Assembly: GCA_030849075.1 (NCBI GenBank)
Contig: JASAOO010002949.1
Span: forward strand, 1-14,544
Direction of reading: 5' to 3'
From: Zelonia costaricensis
Taxonomy: Eukaryota; Euglenozoa; Kinetoplastea; Trypanosomatida; Trypanosomatidae
Length of the DNA: 14,544 nt
Every line of letters begins with the position of its first letter. Position 1 is the first letter of the stretch. The position numbers and the translations under genes were made by a program. Positions 7,505 through 14,544 of the stretch are shown in pieces. The notes below the pieces were generated by a model. That model did no database searches, was not told the DNA's origin, and saw nothing but the letters and a program-made list of their open reading frames with translations.

Positions 7505-8803
7505 ATGGCATCAGAACTCTCAAGCCGCGCGCCACGGGACGAGGAGGACGCTGTTGCGTTCGTGGTCGGTGACGCGGCGCACACGTTGTACTTCTCCAGG
7601 CGGGCCCTCGTGCAGCACACCCCCTTCTTCCGCCGCTACTTCATCGAGCACGCAGCCGAGGCAGCGGAGCTCGTCAAGCAGGCCGGGGGCACGACGGTGG
7701 TTCTAAAGCACGTGCTGCCGCGCAGTGCGGAGGCGGCGCTTCGACTGTGCCAGAGCGCCGCCCACGCGGACGATCACCTCTTCTGGCAGCTGCAGCGTGA
7801 GTGCACCGAGGCGCTCGAGACGCAGCAGCGTGCAGGGGCGTTGCAGGCGGTGCTGTCCCTCTACGCCACGTGCGTCAAGTTCGAGTTGTACGGCCACGCC
7901 CGAGCAGCAAGCGCAACAGTTGTGGAAGCCGTCGCCGAGGAAACCGTTTACGAAGCGGTCAAGACCTGCGCCCGCTACGTGACGTCGCTGCCACCCGAGA
8001 CGCGCCGCGGCATCGGGCTGGACGCGCTGCTTCGCGCGTGTGCTGGTCTCGCCCCACCACCAGCCACGTGGCGCTCAGCCGCGCGACGCTGGAGGCGACT
8101 GGCCGAGCAGTACCCGGAGCTGCCCGAAGCGCTAGCGGCGGCTGCGGCAGCGACTGCGTCATCGCGTGTAGCCCCTCGGAGCACCGCCGCGCGGCTGCAG
8201 CTCTTGGAGCAGCGTCGTGCGCTCTTGTCCCCGCCGGAGGACGCCGCGGCAGCAGAGGACGCCTCCGCTGCGACCAGCGCTGCCGCCCTCCCTGCGAGTG
8301 CGTCGCCGCCTGTGCGTGGCGAAGGCTCGGCGGCGGCGCTGCCGGGCGTTTTCGCCAGGCACCTCGTGCAGACGGAGCAGCTCGCTCTCGCAGCGCGGCG
8401 TCGGTGGCGCGTCACGACGGAGGAGGTGGCGGCTCTCCGTGGTGAGTGCGCTCGGCTCAGCGCGGACGCGGCGCTTGACGAGGCGGCCTCGGCAGAGACT
8501 GCGGCGTACCTTGGTGACCTGCGCGTGTACGTACAGGCGCTGCGTGCTGCCGAGGCCGACATGCGCAGCGTGTGCGCTGCCGTCGCAGCACTCCCATCGA
8601 TGTCGGCCGACGCGTCGCTCACGACGGCTGCAGCGCTGCACGAGCTGCGTCACACACTGCAGTGCACCGCGGCTGAAGCCTCCGCCCAGCGCACGACTGT
8701 CGAGGCGGAGCTGCGGCAGGAGCAGGACGCCGTCGACGAGCTGACCGCGGAGGCGGCGCGGCTGCGCAAAGAATTTGATGAGAATGCCGACTGCGAAGCG
8801 TGA
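7505..8803 (+). CDS. Conserved-type hypothetical protein with BTB/POZ-like N-terminus and coiled-coil C-terminus
   Basis: This 432-residue soluble protein has no signal peptide or membrane segment. Residues 16-85 read like a BTB/POZ fold: VAFVVGD, then a short strand, SRRALVQHTPFFRRYF (31-46) like the 'L..hS.yFr..f' helix pair, and a TTVVLKHVLPRSAEAALRLC segment (63-82) like the strand and helix before the dimer edge. BTB domains mediate dimerisation and often link substrates to cullin-3 ligases, but no BACK, Kelch or MATH domain follows. Residues about 96-215 are helical. An Ala/Ser/Pro-rich linker lies at about 243-280. Residues about 283-355 and 374-425 look coiled coil. Third positions are G/C-rich like the neighbours, supporting a real gene. 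The coding call is strong; the BTB assignment is tentative and rests on pattern only. Confidence 0.85.
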   Translation: MASELSSRAPRDEEDAVAFVVGDAAHTLYFSRRALVQHTPFFRRYFIEHAAEAAELVKQAGGTTVVLKHVLPRSAEAALRLCQSAAHADDHLFWQLQRECTEALETQQRAGALQAVLSLYATCVKFELYGHARAASATVVEAVAEETVYEAVKTCARYVTSLPPETRRGIGLDALLRACAGLAPPPATWRSAARRWRRLAEQYPELPEALAAAAAATASSRVAPRSTAARLQLLEQRRALLSPPEDAAAAEDASAATSAAALPASASPPVRGEGSAAALPGVFARHLVQTEQLALAARRRWRVTTEEVAALRGECARLSADAALDEAASAETAAYLGDLRVYVQALRAAEADMRSVCAAVAALPSMSADASLTTAAALHELRHTLQCTAAEASAQRTTVEAELRQEQDAVDELTAEAARLRKEFDENADCEA

Positions 8804-9337
8804 GCCGGCACGCGGCCTCCTCCCCCTTCCCTGCGTGCTCAGCGCGTGCTGCAGTCGGCCGAGAAGGCGAGGGAGAGAGCGGAGGCCTTCCTGTTCTGTT
8901 TTCGTCGCCGCTCCCTCGTCAGCCTCGTAGATCCGTGGACCTCCGCTGCTCCGTCGCTGTCTCGTGGACTCGGCATTCGCGCCCGCCGCACGCCTCCGAA
9001 CAACAACAACAAAACGAACATCAACACTGACAAAGAAGAAGAACCAAATCAGAGCTCACAAGCGCCGGAGAGCGAGACAATCCTGAACGCCGGGCGGTGG
9101 CAATACACGGATTTCTTCTTGGTGCAGCGCCGCCGTTCGTGCTCTGGTCCCCCTTCCCCTCATGCGATGGAGAGCGCTGTACGGCGTTCGTGAAGGCGTG
9201 CACCACACCAGCTACTCCAACACTCCGCCTCCTGCTCCTTCTCCGCCCGTGCACGCTGTGGTCCTTCGGCCACAGACTTGTCGACGCCGGCACCGAGGCG
9301 CGGCCCCGCTCTTCACCTCTTCGTCTTGACCAGCTCC
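8804..9337. other. Spacer between BTB-like and calcyphosin-like genes
   Basis: No gene is seen. A conspicuous A-rich island (about 9000-9055, with CAA and GAA repeats) stands out from the GC-rich surroundings. A pyrimidine-rich stretch follows and leads to the acceptor of the next gene. Confidence 0.6.
9221..9275 (+). promoter_or_regulatory. Candidate splice-leader acceptor of the calcyphosin-like gene
   Basis: A CT-rich tract at 9221-9250 is followed by AG at 9274-9275. The ATG at 9338 is the first AUG after it, which supports that start over the TTG at 9278 that opens the frame. Confidence 0.45.
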
Positions 9338-11080
9338 ATGTTTTCTCTAGACCCCGCCCAGGAGTCGGCGCTCGCTGACCCGCTGGTCATGCTGCGCCTG
9401 TACAAGCGCGTCGCGTACGGCCTCGTCCCGCGCCCGCACCCCGACGCCACTCGCGCATTCCTGCCTACCTTCGTCTCCGTCGACGCACGATACGCGGAGT
9501 CCCGCAACCGCGTCGCGGACGCCGCCGAGCTGCTGACCGCCGTGGCGCCCATCTTTCCTCCGTCTCTGCTGGGCCAGCGCGAGCTGAGTGTGCTGCTGAG
9601 CGTGTTGCCGCTCACGGAGGAGGCTGTTGCGGACGAGGACGGCGGCGCCGACGAGGGCCGCGGCGCTGCACGAGCGCGACAAGGAAGGCGGGGCTCTGCG
9701 ACGCAGGGCGTGCGGCCTGGCAGCGTCATGCGCGCCCTGCGCGACATGGTCCCCTTCCAGTCGTGGCACATCAGCGAGACTGTCGCTGCGGCCCGCCGGG
9801 CGGTGCAGGGCAGCACCGTGATGACGCCATTCGAGGAGCACGTGGTGGACGTGCTCGACTGGCAGTCGAACCGGCGGCGCCAGACTGCTGAGCCGGCACC
9901 ACCGCCGCTGCAGCGGTGGGAGGCCATGGCCTTCATGGAGGCGACGTGCGCGCTGACGAGCTCGCAGTCGCACCACCTGCTCCACTACTGCGCGGGCGCT
10001 GGCGACGACGCGGCCGACGACGCGAAGGCGTCACGCGAACCGGCGCCTGGGGCACGCCGCGCACTGGACTGCGATGTGGAGCTGCTGCACCAGCTTCTTT
10101 TCAGCGAGGCGATCCCGAGCGTGGCCGAGTACCCGCTGCTGATGGGGCGCTTTGCAGAGGCCACGCTAGAGGTGGGCGAGGCGGAGGGCGGCACGGGCGG
10201 GCCGCACACGGGCACCCTCGCCCTGCACAGTAGCCTCACGGCCATGGAGCTGCAATACCCCCCTCACGGACGTGCGGCGGCGGCCGACCTCGACTTCGGC
10301 ACCCTGACGCGCGCGGAGCTGACGCCGCGGCAGTTCTTCTACGTGTGCAAGAGGCTGCGCACGGGCTTCCGGCAGGAGGAGTCGGACCAGCTCTTCTACT
10401 ACCTCAAGAAGGACCACGACACGGAGGACGGCGTGCTCGTCGCCGACCTCGTCGCCGCCTACCGGCAGTACTTCCCGCCCGTGCCCGTCTCCACGCTGCA
10501 GCTCGTGCGGGCCGCCGTCACGCAGTGGGTGCGGCGCGGTGCGGCAGAGGTGCCGGCCTTTGTGCAGCTCTACGCGGCGCTGCGGGAGTGGGGTGCGGCG
10601 CGGGTGCCCATCAAATCCTTCATCAGCGCCCTGCGTGCGGCAGGCGTCCCTGATGGCGTTGGTGGTGTGCTCGACGTGGAGCTGGAGTGGCTGCGGCTGA
10701 AGGCCCCCACCCGGGTGGATCTTCTCCTGCTGCTGTGCACCCCCGTCCCGCCGTCTCGCGCTGCGGTGATGCAGAAACTGTTTGAGCGGCTCGACGCCGA
10801 TCAGTCCGGCGTAGTCTCGTGCGCCGTGGTACTGCAGCGTTGCCGGCCGGAGCTCATCGAAGGCAACGCGGTGCGCCGGCGGGTGGCGCAGTGGCGGGCC
10901 GCGTTGGCAGACTACACGGCAGAGCTGGAGGAGGAGACACTGGACTACGAAGTGTTTGCGTACTTCTGGTACATGATATCCGCAGGCGTCGACGACGACC
11001 CAACTTTCACGATGGCCGTGTGGCAGGCGTTCGGTCTTGCTGACGGCGGCGCGAAAGCGCAGCGCGGCCGGCGTTCGTGA
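9338..11080 (+). CDS. Calcyphosin-like protein with degenerate EF-hands
   Basis: This 580-residue protein has no membrane segment. The frame is open from a TTG at 9278, but the first ATG is at 9338. Residues 1-320 match nothing I recognise and include an acidic/Gly/Arg-rich stretch (about 98-120). An EF-hand-like unit is at about 345-378 (DHDTEDGVLVAD, one residue longer than a canonical loop). From about 405 the order follows calcyphosin: a helix pair ending in FISALRAAGV (428-437), an eroded loop, VPPSRAAVMQKLFERLDADQSG (470-491), then DYEVFAYFWYMISAGVDDDP (536-555) and TMAVWQAFGL (558-567), which fits the calcyphosin signature 'F..YY..vSa..d.d..F..mm..aW'. In the DADQSG loop positions 1, 3, 5 and 6 fit, but position 12 is V497, not Glu. 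Calcium binding is therefore doubtful. Relatives occur in cilia and flagella; that location is inference. Confidence 0.88.
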   Translation: MFSLDPAQESALADPLVMLRLYKRVAYGLVPRPHPDATRAFLPTFVSVDARYAESRNRVADAAELLTAVAPIFPPSLLGQRELSVLLSVLPLTEEAVADEDGGADEGRGAARARQGRRGSATQGVRPGSVMRALRDMVPFQSWHISETVAAARRAVQGSTVMTPFEEHVVDVLDWQSNRRRQTAEPAPPPLQRWEAMAFMEATCALTSSQSHHLLHYCAGAGDDAADDAKASREPAPGARRALDCDVELLHQLLFSEAIPSVAEYPLLMGRFAEATLEVGEAEGGTGGPHTGTLALHSSLTAMELQYPPHGRAAAADLDFGTLTRAELTPRQFFYVCKRLRTGFRQEESDQLFYYLKKDHDTEDGVLVADLVAAYRQYFPPVPVSTLQLVRAAVTQWVRRGAAEVPAFVQLYAALREWGAARVPIKSFISALRAAGVPDGVGGVLDVELEWLRLKAPTRVDLLLLLCTPVPPSRAAVMQKLFERLDADQSGVVSCAVVLQRCRPELIEGNAVRRRVAQWRAALADYTAELEEETLDYEVFAYFWYMISAGVDDDPTFTMAVWQAFGLADGGAKAQRGRRS

Positions 11081-11206
11081 GAAAGCGAGAGCGGACAGGG
11101 AGGGGTGGGTGACCGCAAACGCGAAGCGGAAGACAGGCCAATCGATGCGCCACGCTAAGGAAGATCTGATGGCCGCGACAGCGAACGGTGGGGGGGAGCG
11201 TGCCGC

Positions 11207-11233
11207 GGGAGGGGGCAGAGGGGGTGGTGGGGG
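11207..11233 (+). other. Candidate G-quadruplex
   Basis: G-runs of 3, 5, 5 and 5 lie at 11207-11209, 11211-11215, 11220-11224 and 11229-11233, with loops of 1, 4 and 4 nt. A further 7-G run lies at 11190-11196. It is on the sense strand about 125 bp after the calcyphosin-like stop codon. The fold and any role are inferred. Confidence 0.55.
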
Positions 11234-11314
11234 AGAGACAAGGTGCTTCTCGTCCATGCGCAATTGGGTGTGCTACGAGGGGTCGCATTCCTGTGCTCTT
11301 GCTCCCCCTCCCTC

Positions 11315-11327
11315 CACACACACACAC

Positions 11328-11370
<43 letters not shown>
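11315..11370 (+). repeat. CA dinucleotide microsatellite
   Basis: About 28 CA units run here with two CG interruptions (near 11331 and 11365), preceded by a short CT-rich run. Such tracts are common in Leishmaniinae spacers and are usually length-polymorphic. Confidence 0.95.
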
Positions 11371-11510
11371 TGGATGCACCGCGGCTTCGCGCCTTGCGCG
11401 GTTTCCCCTGGCTTTGTTTCGTCTCCTCCATGCAAGCGTGCGTCTCCGGCGTCTTTCCTCGCACCTCGACCCGCAGCGATGTCTGCAGGCGGGTGGATCT
11501 CGTCTTCCCT

Positions 11511-11532
11511 GCGTGCGTGCGTGTGTGTGTGT
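11511..11532 (+). repeat. TG-rich microsatellite
   Basis: A GCGTGCGTGC run passes into six GT units. It is complementary to the CA tract about 140 bp upstream. Confidence 0.85.
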
Positions 11533-12062
11533 CCTAGATCCGTGTCACCAGCGCCGGCGCACACCGGTCGCCTCCCCTTTCTCTTCGCTTCTGGCAGTAG
11601 CCATGCGGGCAGTCGCAGAGTCGGAGAGAGATGGTGAAGGCGGGGCGGGCGGGGACCTGCGCAGGAACGACACACAGTTCTTTTAAAAAGAGTGAAAGAG
11701 TGGAGGTGTTGCTCGACAGAGCCGTGGCGAGGCGGTGGCGCGGTGTGCATGGCACGGGTGCGACTGTGCGCTCTCTCCCGTCTGATCACGAGGTGTGGCA
11801 GGGCTGCGTTTCGGTGAGGGAGGTTGCTCCACTGAAGGGACTCGCTCGTCTCGTCTCCCCACGTGTGACGGCGCACCTCTGCGTTGCTCTTCGGGAGTGT
11901 TGTCCCCATGGCCGAAAGGCGAGGTACACGGAGCTGCTTCCGCTTCCCCATGTCTGAGACACAGCTGCACACGCACATGCACACACACGCACCTCCTCCT
12001 CCTCCCCTTCACGACACTTGCACACTTCTCTCCGTCGCATGCCGCGCTGCGCCATGGCTGGG

Positions 12063-12088
12063 CTTTCTTCTTCTCCCTTTCCCCACAG
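12063..12088 (+). promoter_or_regulatory. Candidate distal splice-leader acceptor of the RING gene
   Basis: A strong C/T tract ends in CCCCACAG with AG at 12087-12088. No ATG occurs between here and 12438, so the RING start stays the first AUG even with this distal site. The 5' UTR would be about 349 nt. Confidence 0.4.
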
Positions 12089-12220
12089 CGCGCGCGCACC
12101 TGACCACGTCAACAACTTGTTGGCCCGTGCGCGACTTTGCCTCTGCCTCCGCACCGCAGCCCCGCTGCCACACACGCTCACACGAACACACGTCATCTCT
12201 TCCAATACCGAGGTTTGCGT

Positions 12221-12244
12221 GCTCCCCCCTCCCCCTCATACCAG
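12221..12244 (+). promoter_or_regulatory. Candidate proximal splice-leader acceptor of the RING gene
   Basis: A pure C/T tract is followed by CATACCAG with AG at 12243-12244, 193 nt before the ATG at 12438. Confidence 0.4.
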
Positions 12245-12437
12245 CTAGCGAAGACGCACACCCTGGCTGCATCAGCTTCGGTACTGCGCTGGAAGACGTG
12301 TCGACCAGCTGTGTGCTCGAGCCGCCTACGGCAGCGCACGGCAGACCATCTCGCCGGGTCCGTGCCGCGGACGCACACCGGCACCTTTCCGCGTCGTCGC
12401 GTGCTCGCTTGTCCCTTTCTCGTCTCCTGCGCCCGCC

Positions 12438-12986
12438 ATGAGTGGGCTGGAGCTCATCGCCCTCGTGCCCTTCGGCATTGCGGGCTGGCGTCTATTCCAG
12501 AAGCTGGGCGACCAGCAGAGCGTCATTGAGCAGCACGAGGTGACCATCAGTAGCCAGAAGCAGATGCTGGAGTCGATAGTGAACTCTGATCGTGGTCACA
12601 CCATGAGCAACTGGTTTAGCGGCGCAGCCATCGCGAGTGCGGTGGTTCTCGCAGGGACGGTCACGTACAAGAGCTGGTCGCTGTCAAGGCCGCCAACGAT
12701 TCGCCCGCCCGCGTCATACGAGCCGCGCCCGGCCACCTTCGAAGGCGAGCAGTGTGTCATCTGTCTTGACAACGGCAAGGACACCGTGTTCTTGCCGTGC
12801 CGACACCTCTGCACGTGCTGGTGCTGCGCCGCTCAGATCGGCACAAGCAACTGCCCAACNGGGGGGTGGAGGGCAAAGGTCGGCGGCGGCAAAGACGTGC
12901 GGAATGCAAACACGTGTGGGCCGCTCAGCGGAGGTTTCTCTCTTCTCTCCGTCATCGTCCCGCTTCTCTTTCCCTTCTCCGCATGA
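12438..12986 (+). CDS. Membrane-anchored RING-finger protein, 3' end broken by a sequence gap
   Basis: This is a likely RING-type E3 ubiquitin ligase. Residues 1-140 are well supported. A short hydrophobic N-terminus (about 4-20) is followed by a Gln-rich helix (22-45), a transmembrane-like segment (about 60-78), and a C-terminal RING. Zinc ligands are C106, C109, C121, H123, C127, C130 and C139, spaced as in MUL1- and IAP-type RINGs (H-x3-C-x2-C, then CPxC). The last Cys would be residue 142, immediately after the N at 12860. What follows is G-rich, has no Cys-Arg pair and looks like spacer, so residues after 140 up to the TGA at 12986 are probably not protein. The true length is unknown. 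Two membrane segments plus a terminal RING recall mitochondrial MUL1, but the location is inference. The start is the first AUG after both acceptor candidates. Confidence 0.8.
   Translation: MSGLELIALVPFGIAGWRLFQKLGDQQSVIEQHEVTISSQKQMLESIVNSDRGHTMSNWFSGAAIASAVVLAGTVTYKSWSLSRPPTIRPPASYEPRPATFEGEQCVICLDNGKDTVFLPCRHLCTCWCCAAQIGTSNCPXGGWRAKVGGGKDVRNANTCGPLSGGFSLLSVIVPLLFPFSA
12860..12860. other. Ambiguous base or assembly gap inside the RING gene
   Basis: A single N lies at codon 141 of the RING protein, next to a six-G run. The flanks do not repeat each other, unlike at 5706, so sequence of unknown length is probably missing here. The missing part should include the last zinc ligand and the real stop codon. 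Confidence 0.75.
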
Positions 12987-13278
12987 TTCTGGACCCTTGT
13001 GACGGACGCGCGCGGTGCCACACTCTCTGGGCGAAGTACAGCCTTTGTATGGCGCTCGCCGCCGCGTCGTGGTCTACGCTGCTCGCTCGCTTCCCCCCCC
13101 GGTCTTGCGGAGGGCGTCACGCGTGCGTGCCGCCGCGCACCTACGCACGCTTCACCTACTCGCGTTTTCTCTGCGTGTTGGTGTGCGGCAGGCTTGCCCG
13201 CTCCGTGCCTCGCTCCACCGCACTCCTGCACCTTCTTTCCTTGTGCTTTCCTTTTACGGGTACGGAGCGTACTCGCCG

Positions 13279-13294
13279 GTGTGTGTGTGTGTGT
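13279..13294 (+). repeat. (GT)8 microsatellite
   Basis: Eight perfect GT units lie in the spacer downstream of the RING gene. Confidence 0.9.
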
Positions 13295-14216
13295 CTGAAC
13301 GCGGCCTGATGGGGTGGTGTGTTTGTGGGATCTTCTTTGTTGTTGCTGCATTTTGTTGCTGCTGACGTGGTGACACGCTTGCCTGCATCCTACCGCACGC
13401 CTTCTTAGCTCTTCCCCCCCTTCGCGTGGCGCTCCTGTTCTTGCTTCTCGAGCTTGCCCTTGCCCTCTCTCGTTCGCGACGTGCGCCGGCGTGTACGTGC
13501 GCGTGTGGGTGTCTGTCTGAGTGCCCCTGTCGTGCCGTCTATGTGTGCGTTCCTGTTGACGTCTCGTGCGTCGCCGCGACGTGCGAGGCGCGCCCACGTC
13601 TCTTTCTCGGCGTTTTTTTCGCCTTGCCGCCCACTCTCGTCACCGTGCTGACGGCTGTCGACGGCGCGGCACTGAGCGGCCCTCCGTCGCTTTCCAAGCT
13701 CGAGCGTTCGCGCGGCATACGAAGCCCCAGGCTGCGCGTGATCGCGACAAAGGACACGAACACAAACACCAGCGGCGAAGTCGTGCGCTTTATGCGGACA
13801 AGGCGGCCGGAAACAGAAGAAAAAGACGGCACGCCTCGACGTTGTGGTGCACGCTCTCCGCAAGACAGCAGGCACTGCCACATTGGGAGTCGCTTGGACT
13901 TGGCAAGCTGGCGATGGTTCGTCCTAAACAGGGAGAGGGGCGCGTGCTCCGAGGGTACAACTCGACTCGGCGCCGAACGTGCGCAGGTGGTGCAGATGAT
14001 GCGGAAACGAGCGCCTCGCGCGATGGCTGCCCCTTTGCAGAACTCTCCACCAACATGCGTCGACTGTGCCCTGGCTTTCCATTTTTACTTATTGTCTCCG
14101 CTCACACGCCGACACTCCACAACGCCCGTCACGCCCACGCGGCACAAACAAACAAAAAAAAAAGAATCGTGCGCGCACGCTCAGAAACGCCAAATTCTTG
14201 GGCACCACCGTCGCAG

Positions 14217-14234
14217 TCTTTCCCTTTGCGCAAG
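14217..14234 (+). promoter_or_regulatory. Candidate splice-leader acceptor of the nucleoside hydrolase gene
   Basis: A short T/C tract is followed by the AG at 14233-14234. The ATG at 14334 is the first AUG after it, giving a 5' UTR of about 99 nt. The tract is short, so another AG nearby is possible. Confidence 0.35.
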
Positions 14235-14333
14235 CACGTAACACAGCATACACCCGCCTGCTCTGCTTGCGCGGTGGACTGCACGTCAAAGTAGAACTCT
14301 TTGCTTCAAAACCCGTCCGGTAACGATCTCGCA

Positions 14334-14544
14334 ATGCCGCGCAAGATCATCCTCGACTGCGACCCGGGCCTGGACGACGCCGTCGCCATCTTGCTGGCGC
14401 ACGGCAACCCCGACATCGAGCTGCTCGCCATCACGACTGTGGTAGGCAACCAGACGCTTGAGAAGGTCACCCGCAACGCGCAGCTCGTGGCCGACATCGC
14501 CGGCATCGTCGGCGTGCCCATCGCCGCGGGCTGCAACAGGCCGC
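14334..14544 (+). CDS. Nonspecific (inosine-uridine) nucleoside hydrolase, 5' part only
   Basis: This is the N-terminal 70 codons of a nucleoside N-ribohydrolase; the window ends inside the gene (family length is about 314 residues). The enzyme splits purine and pyrimidine nucleosides into base and ribose, feeding purine salvage in parasites that cannot make purines. The family signature DCDPGLDD is at residues 8-15, with the calcium and catalytic aspartates D10, D14 and D15. N39 lies in TTVVGNQ (34-40), and a GVPIAAGC block is at 60-67. The start [12 protein letters not shown] is that of the known trypanosomatid enzymes, so the ATG is secure. L13 and the [12 protein letters not shown] wording recall the Crithidia fasciculata enzyme; from memory, several Leishmania enzymes have Ile at 13. 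The missing C-terminus carries the remaining active-site residues, so function is inferred from family. Confidence 0.95.
   Translation, partial: MPRKIILDCDPGLDDAVAILLAHGNPDIELLAITTVVGNQTLEKVTRNAQLVADIAGIVGVPIAAGCNRP

Larger units (their letters stand above)
11081..12437. other. Long spacer with repeats between calcyphosin-like and RING genes
   Basis: These 1.36 kb have no convincing gene. Open frames here encode Thr/His, Cys/Val or Pro/Arg-rich low-complexity products created by CA/TG repeats. In order the spacer holds a G-quadruplex candidate (11207-11233), a CA microsatellite (11315-11370), a TG tract (11511-11532), a shorter CA-rich patch (about 11968-11992) and two acceptor candidates (AG at 12087-12088 and 12243-12244). 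Confidence 0.6.
12987..14333. other. Long gene-free spacer before the nucleoside hydrolase
   Basis: No gene is recognised in these 1.35 kb. The longest + frame (from 13426) starts at GTG and yields a Cys/Val/Arg-rich product with no family signal. The spacer holds a C8 run (13093-13100), (GT)8 at 13279-13294, long C/T-rich stretches, and an A-rich island at 14144-14165. It should contain the RING 3' UTR and the hydrolase 5' UTR. The stretch about 13640-14165, less pyrimidine-rich and ending in A-rich sequence, could hide a degenerate retroposon, but I cannot show it. Confidence 0.55.

Noticed and set aside
9278..9337. TTG-initiated start for the calcyphosin-like protein
   Set aside because: Nuclear trypanosomatid genes start at ATG; the first in-frame ATG and first AUG after the acceptor candidate is 9338.
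10166..11263. Antisense open frame (365 codons) under the calcyphosin-like gene
   Set aside because: It mirrors the sense gene, has no recognisable domain, and all supported genes are on the + strand.
11007..11984. Antisense frame rich in Cys/Val across the CA/TG repeats
   Set aside because: The Cys-Val repeats are simply translated microsatellite sequence.
11884..12441. + strand frame ending just after the RING ATG
   Set aside because: It starts at TTG, gives a His/Thr/Pro/Arg-rich low-complexity product, and overlaps the splice acceptor region of the RING gene.
13426..14241. 271-codon + strand frame in the spacer before the hydrolase
   Set aside because: It starts at GTG, its hydrophobic and Cys/Val-rich beginning comes from T/C- and GTG-rich spacer, and no domain or coding-like codon use is seen.

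Overview
The window looks like a piece of a nuclear chromosome from a trypanosomatid of the Leishmania/Crithidia/Leptomonas group (Leishmaniinae). All recognisable genes are intronless and lie on the + strand. Coding parts are GC-rich with strong G/C in third codon positions. Genes are separated by 0.5-1.4 kb spacers rich in polypyrimidine tracts, CA/TG microsatellites and C or G homopolymers, and most ATGs are the first AUG after a polypyrimidine-AG splice-leader acceptor candidate. The 3' edge holds the start of a nucleoside hydrolase whose N-terminus fits the Crithidia/Leishmania enzymes. I cannot assign a species. Two single N positions (5706 and 12860) show that this is draft assembly.

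Layout: 1-1064 is spacer and upstream UTR. 1065-5096 encodes a 1343-residue divergent kinesin with a low-complexity insertion inside the motor and a long coiled-coil tail. 5097-5915 is spacer with a G-quadruplex candidate and an almost perfect 163/166-bp duplication split by an N, probably an unmerged contig overlap. 5916-6998 encodes a 360-residue SLC35B4/YEA4-type nucleotide-sugar transporter. 7505-8803 encodes a 432-residue protein with a BTB/POZ-like N-terminus and a coiled-coil C-terminus. 9338-11080 encodes a 580-residue protein whose C-terminus follows the calcyphosin EF-hand layout with largely eroded calcium loops. 11081-12437 is spacer with a second G-quadruplex candidate and a long CA microsatellite. 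12438-12986 is a membrane-anchored RING-finger protein (MUL1/IAP-like RING spacing) interrupted by the second N exactly where the eighth zinc ligand should be. 12987-14333 is a gene-free spacer. 14334 to the end is the first 70 codons of an inosine-uridine type nucleoside hydrolase.

The genes do not form a functional operon. As is usual in trypanosomatids, they would be co-transcribed as part of a polycistronic unit and matured separately by trans-splicing and polyadenylation. They cover unrelated tasks: microtubule motor, secretory-pathway sugar-nucleotide import, possible protein-interaction scaffold, cytoskeletal or flagellar EF-hand-like protein, ubiquitin ligase, and purine salvage. I see no mobile element, CRISPR array, tRNA or rRNA. 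The most notable points are the divergent kinesin motor, the eroded calcyphosin-like protein, and the two assembly defects.
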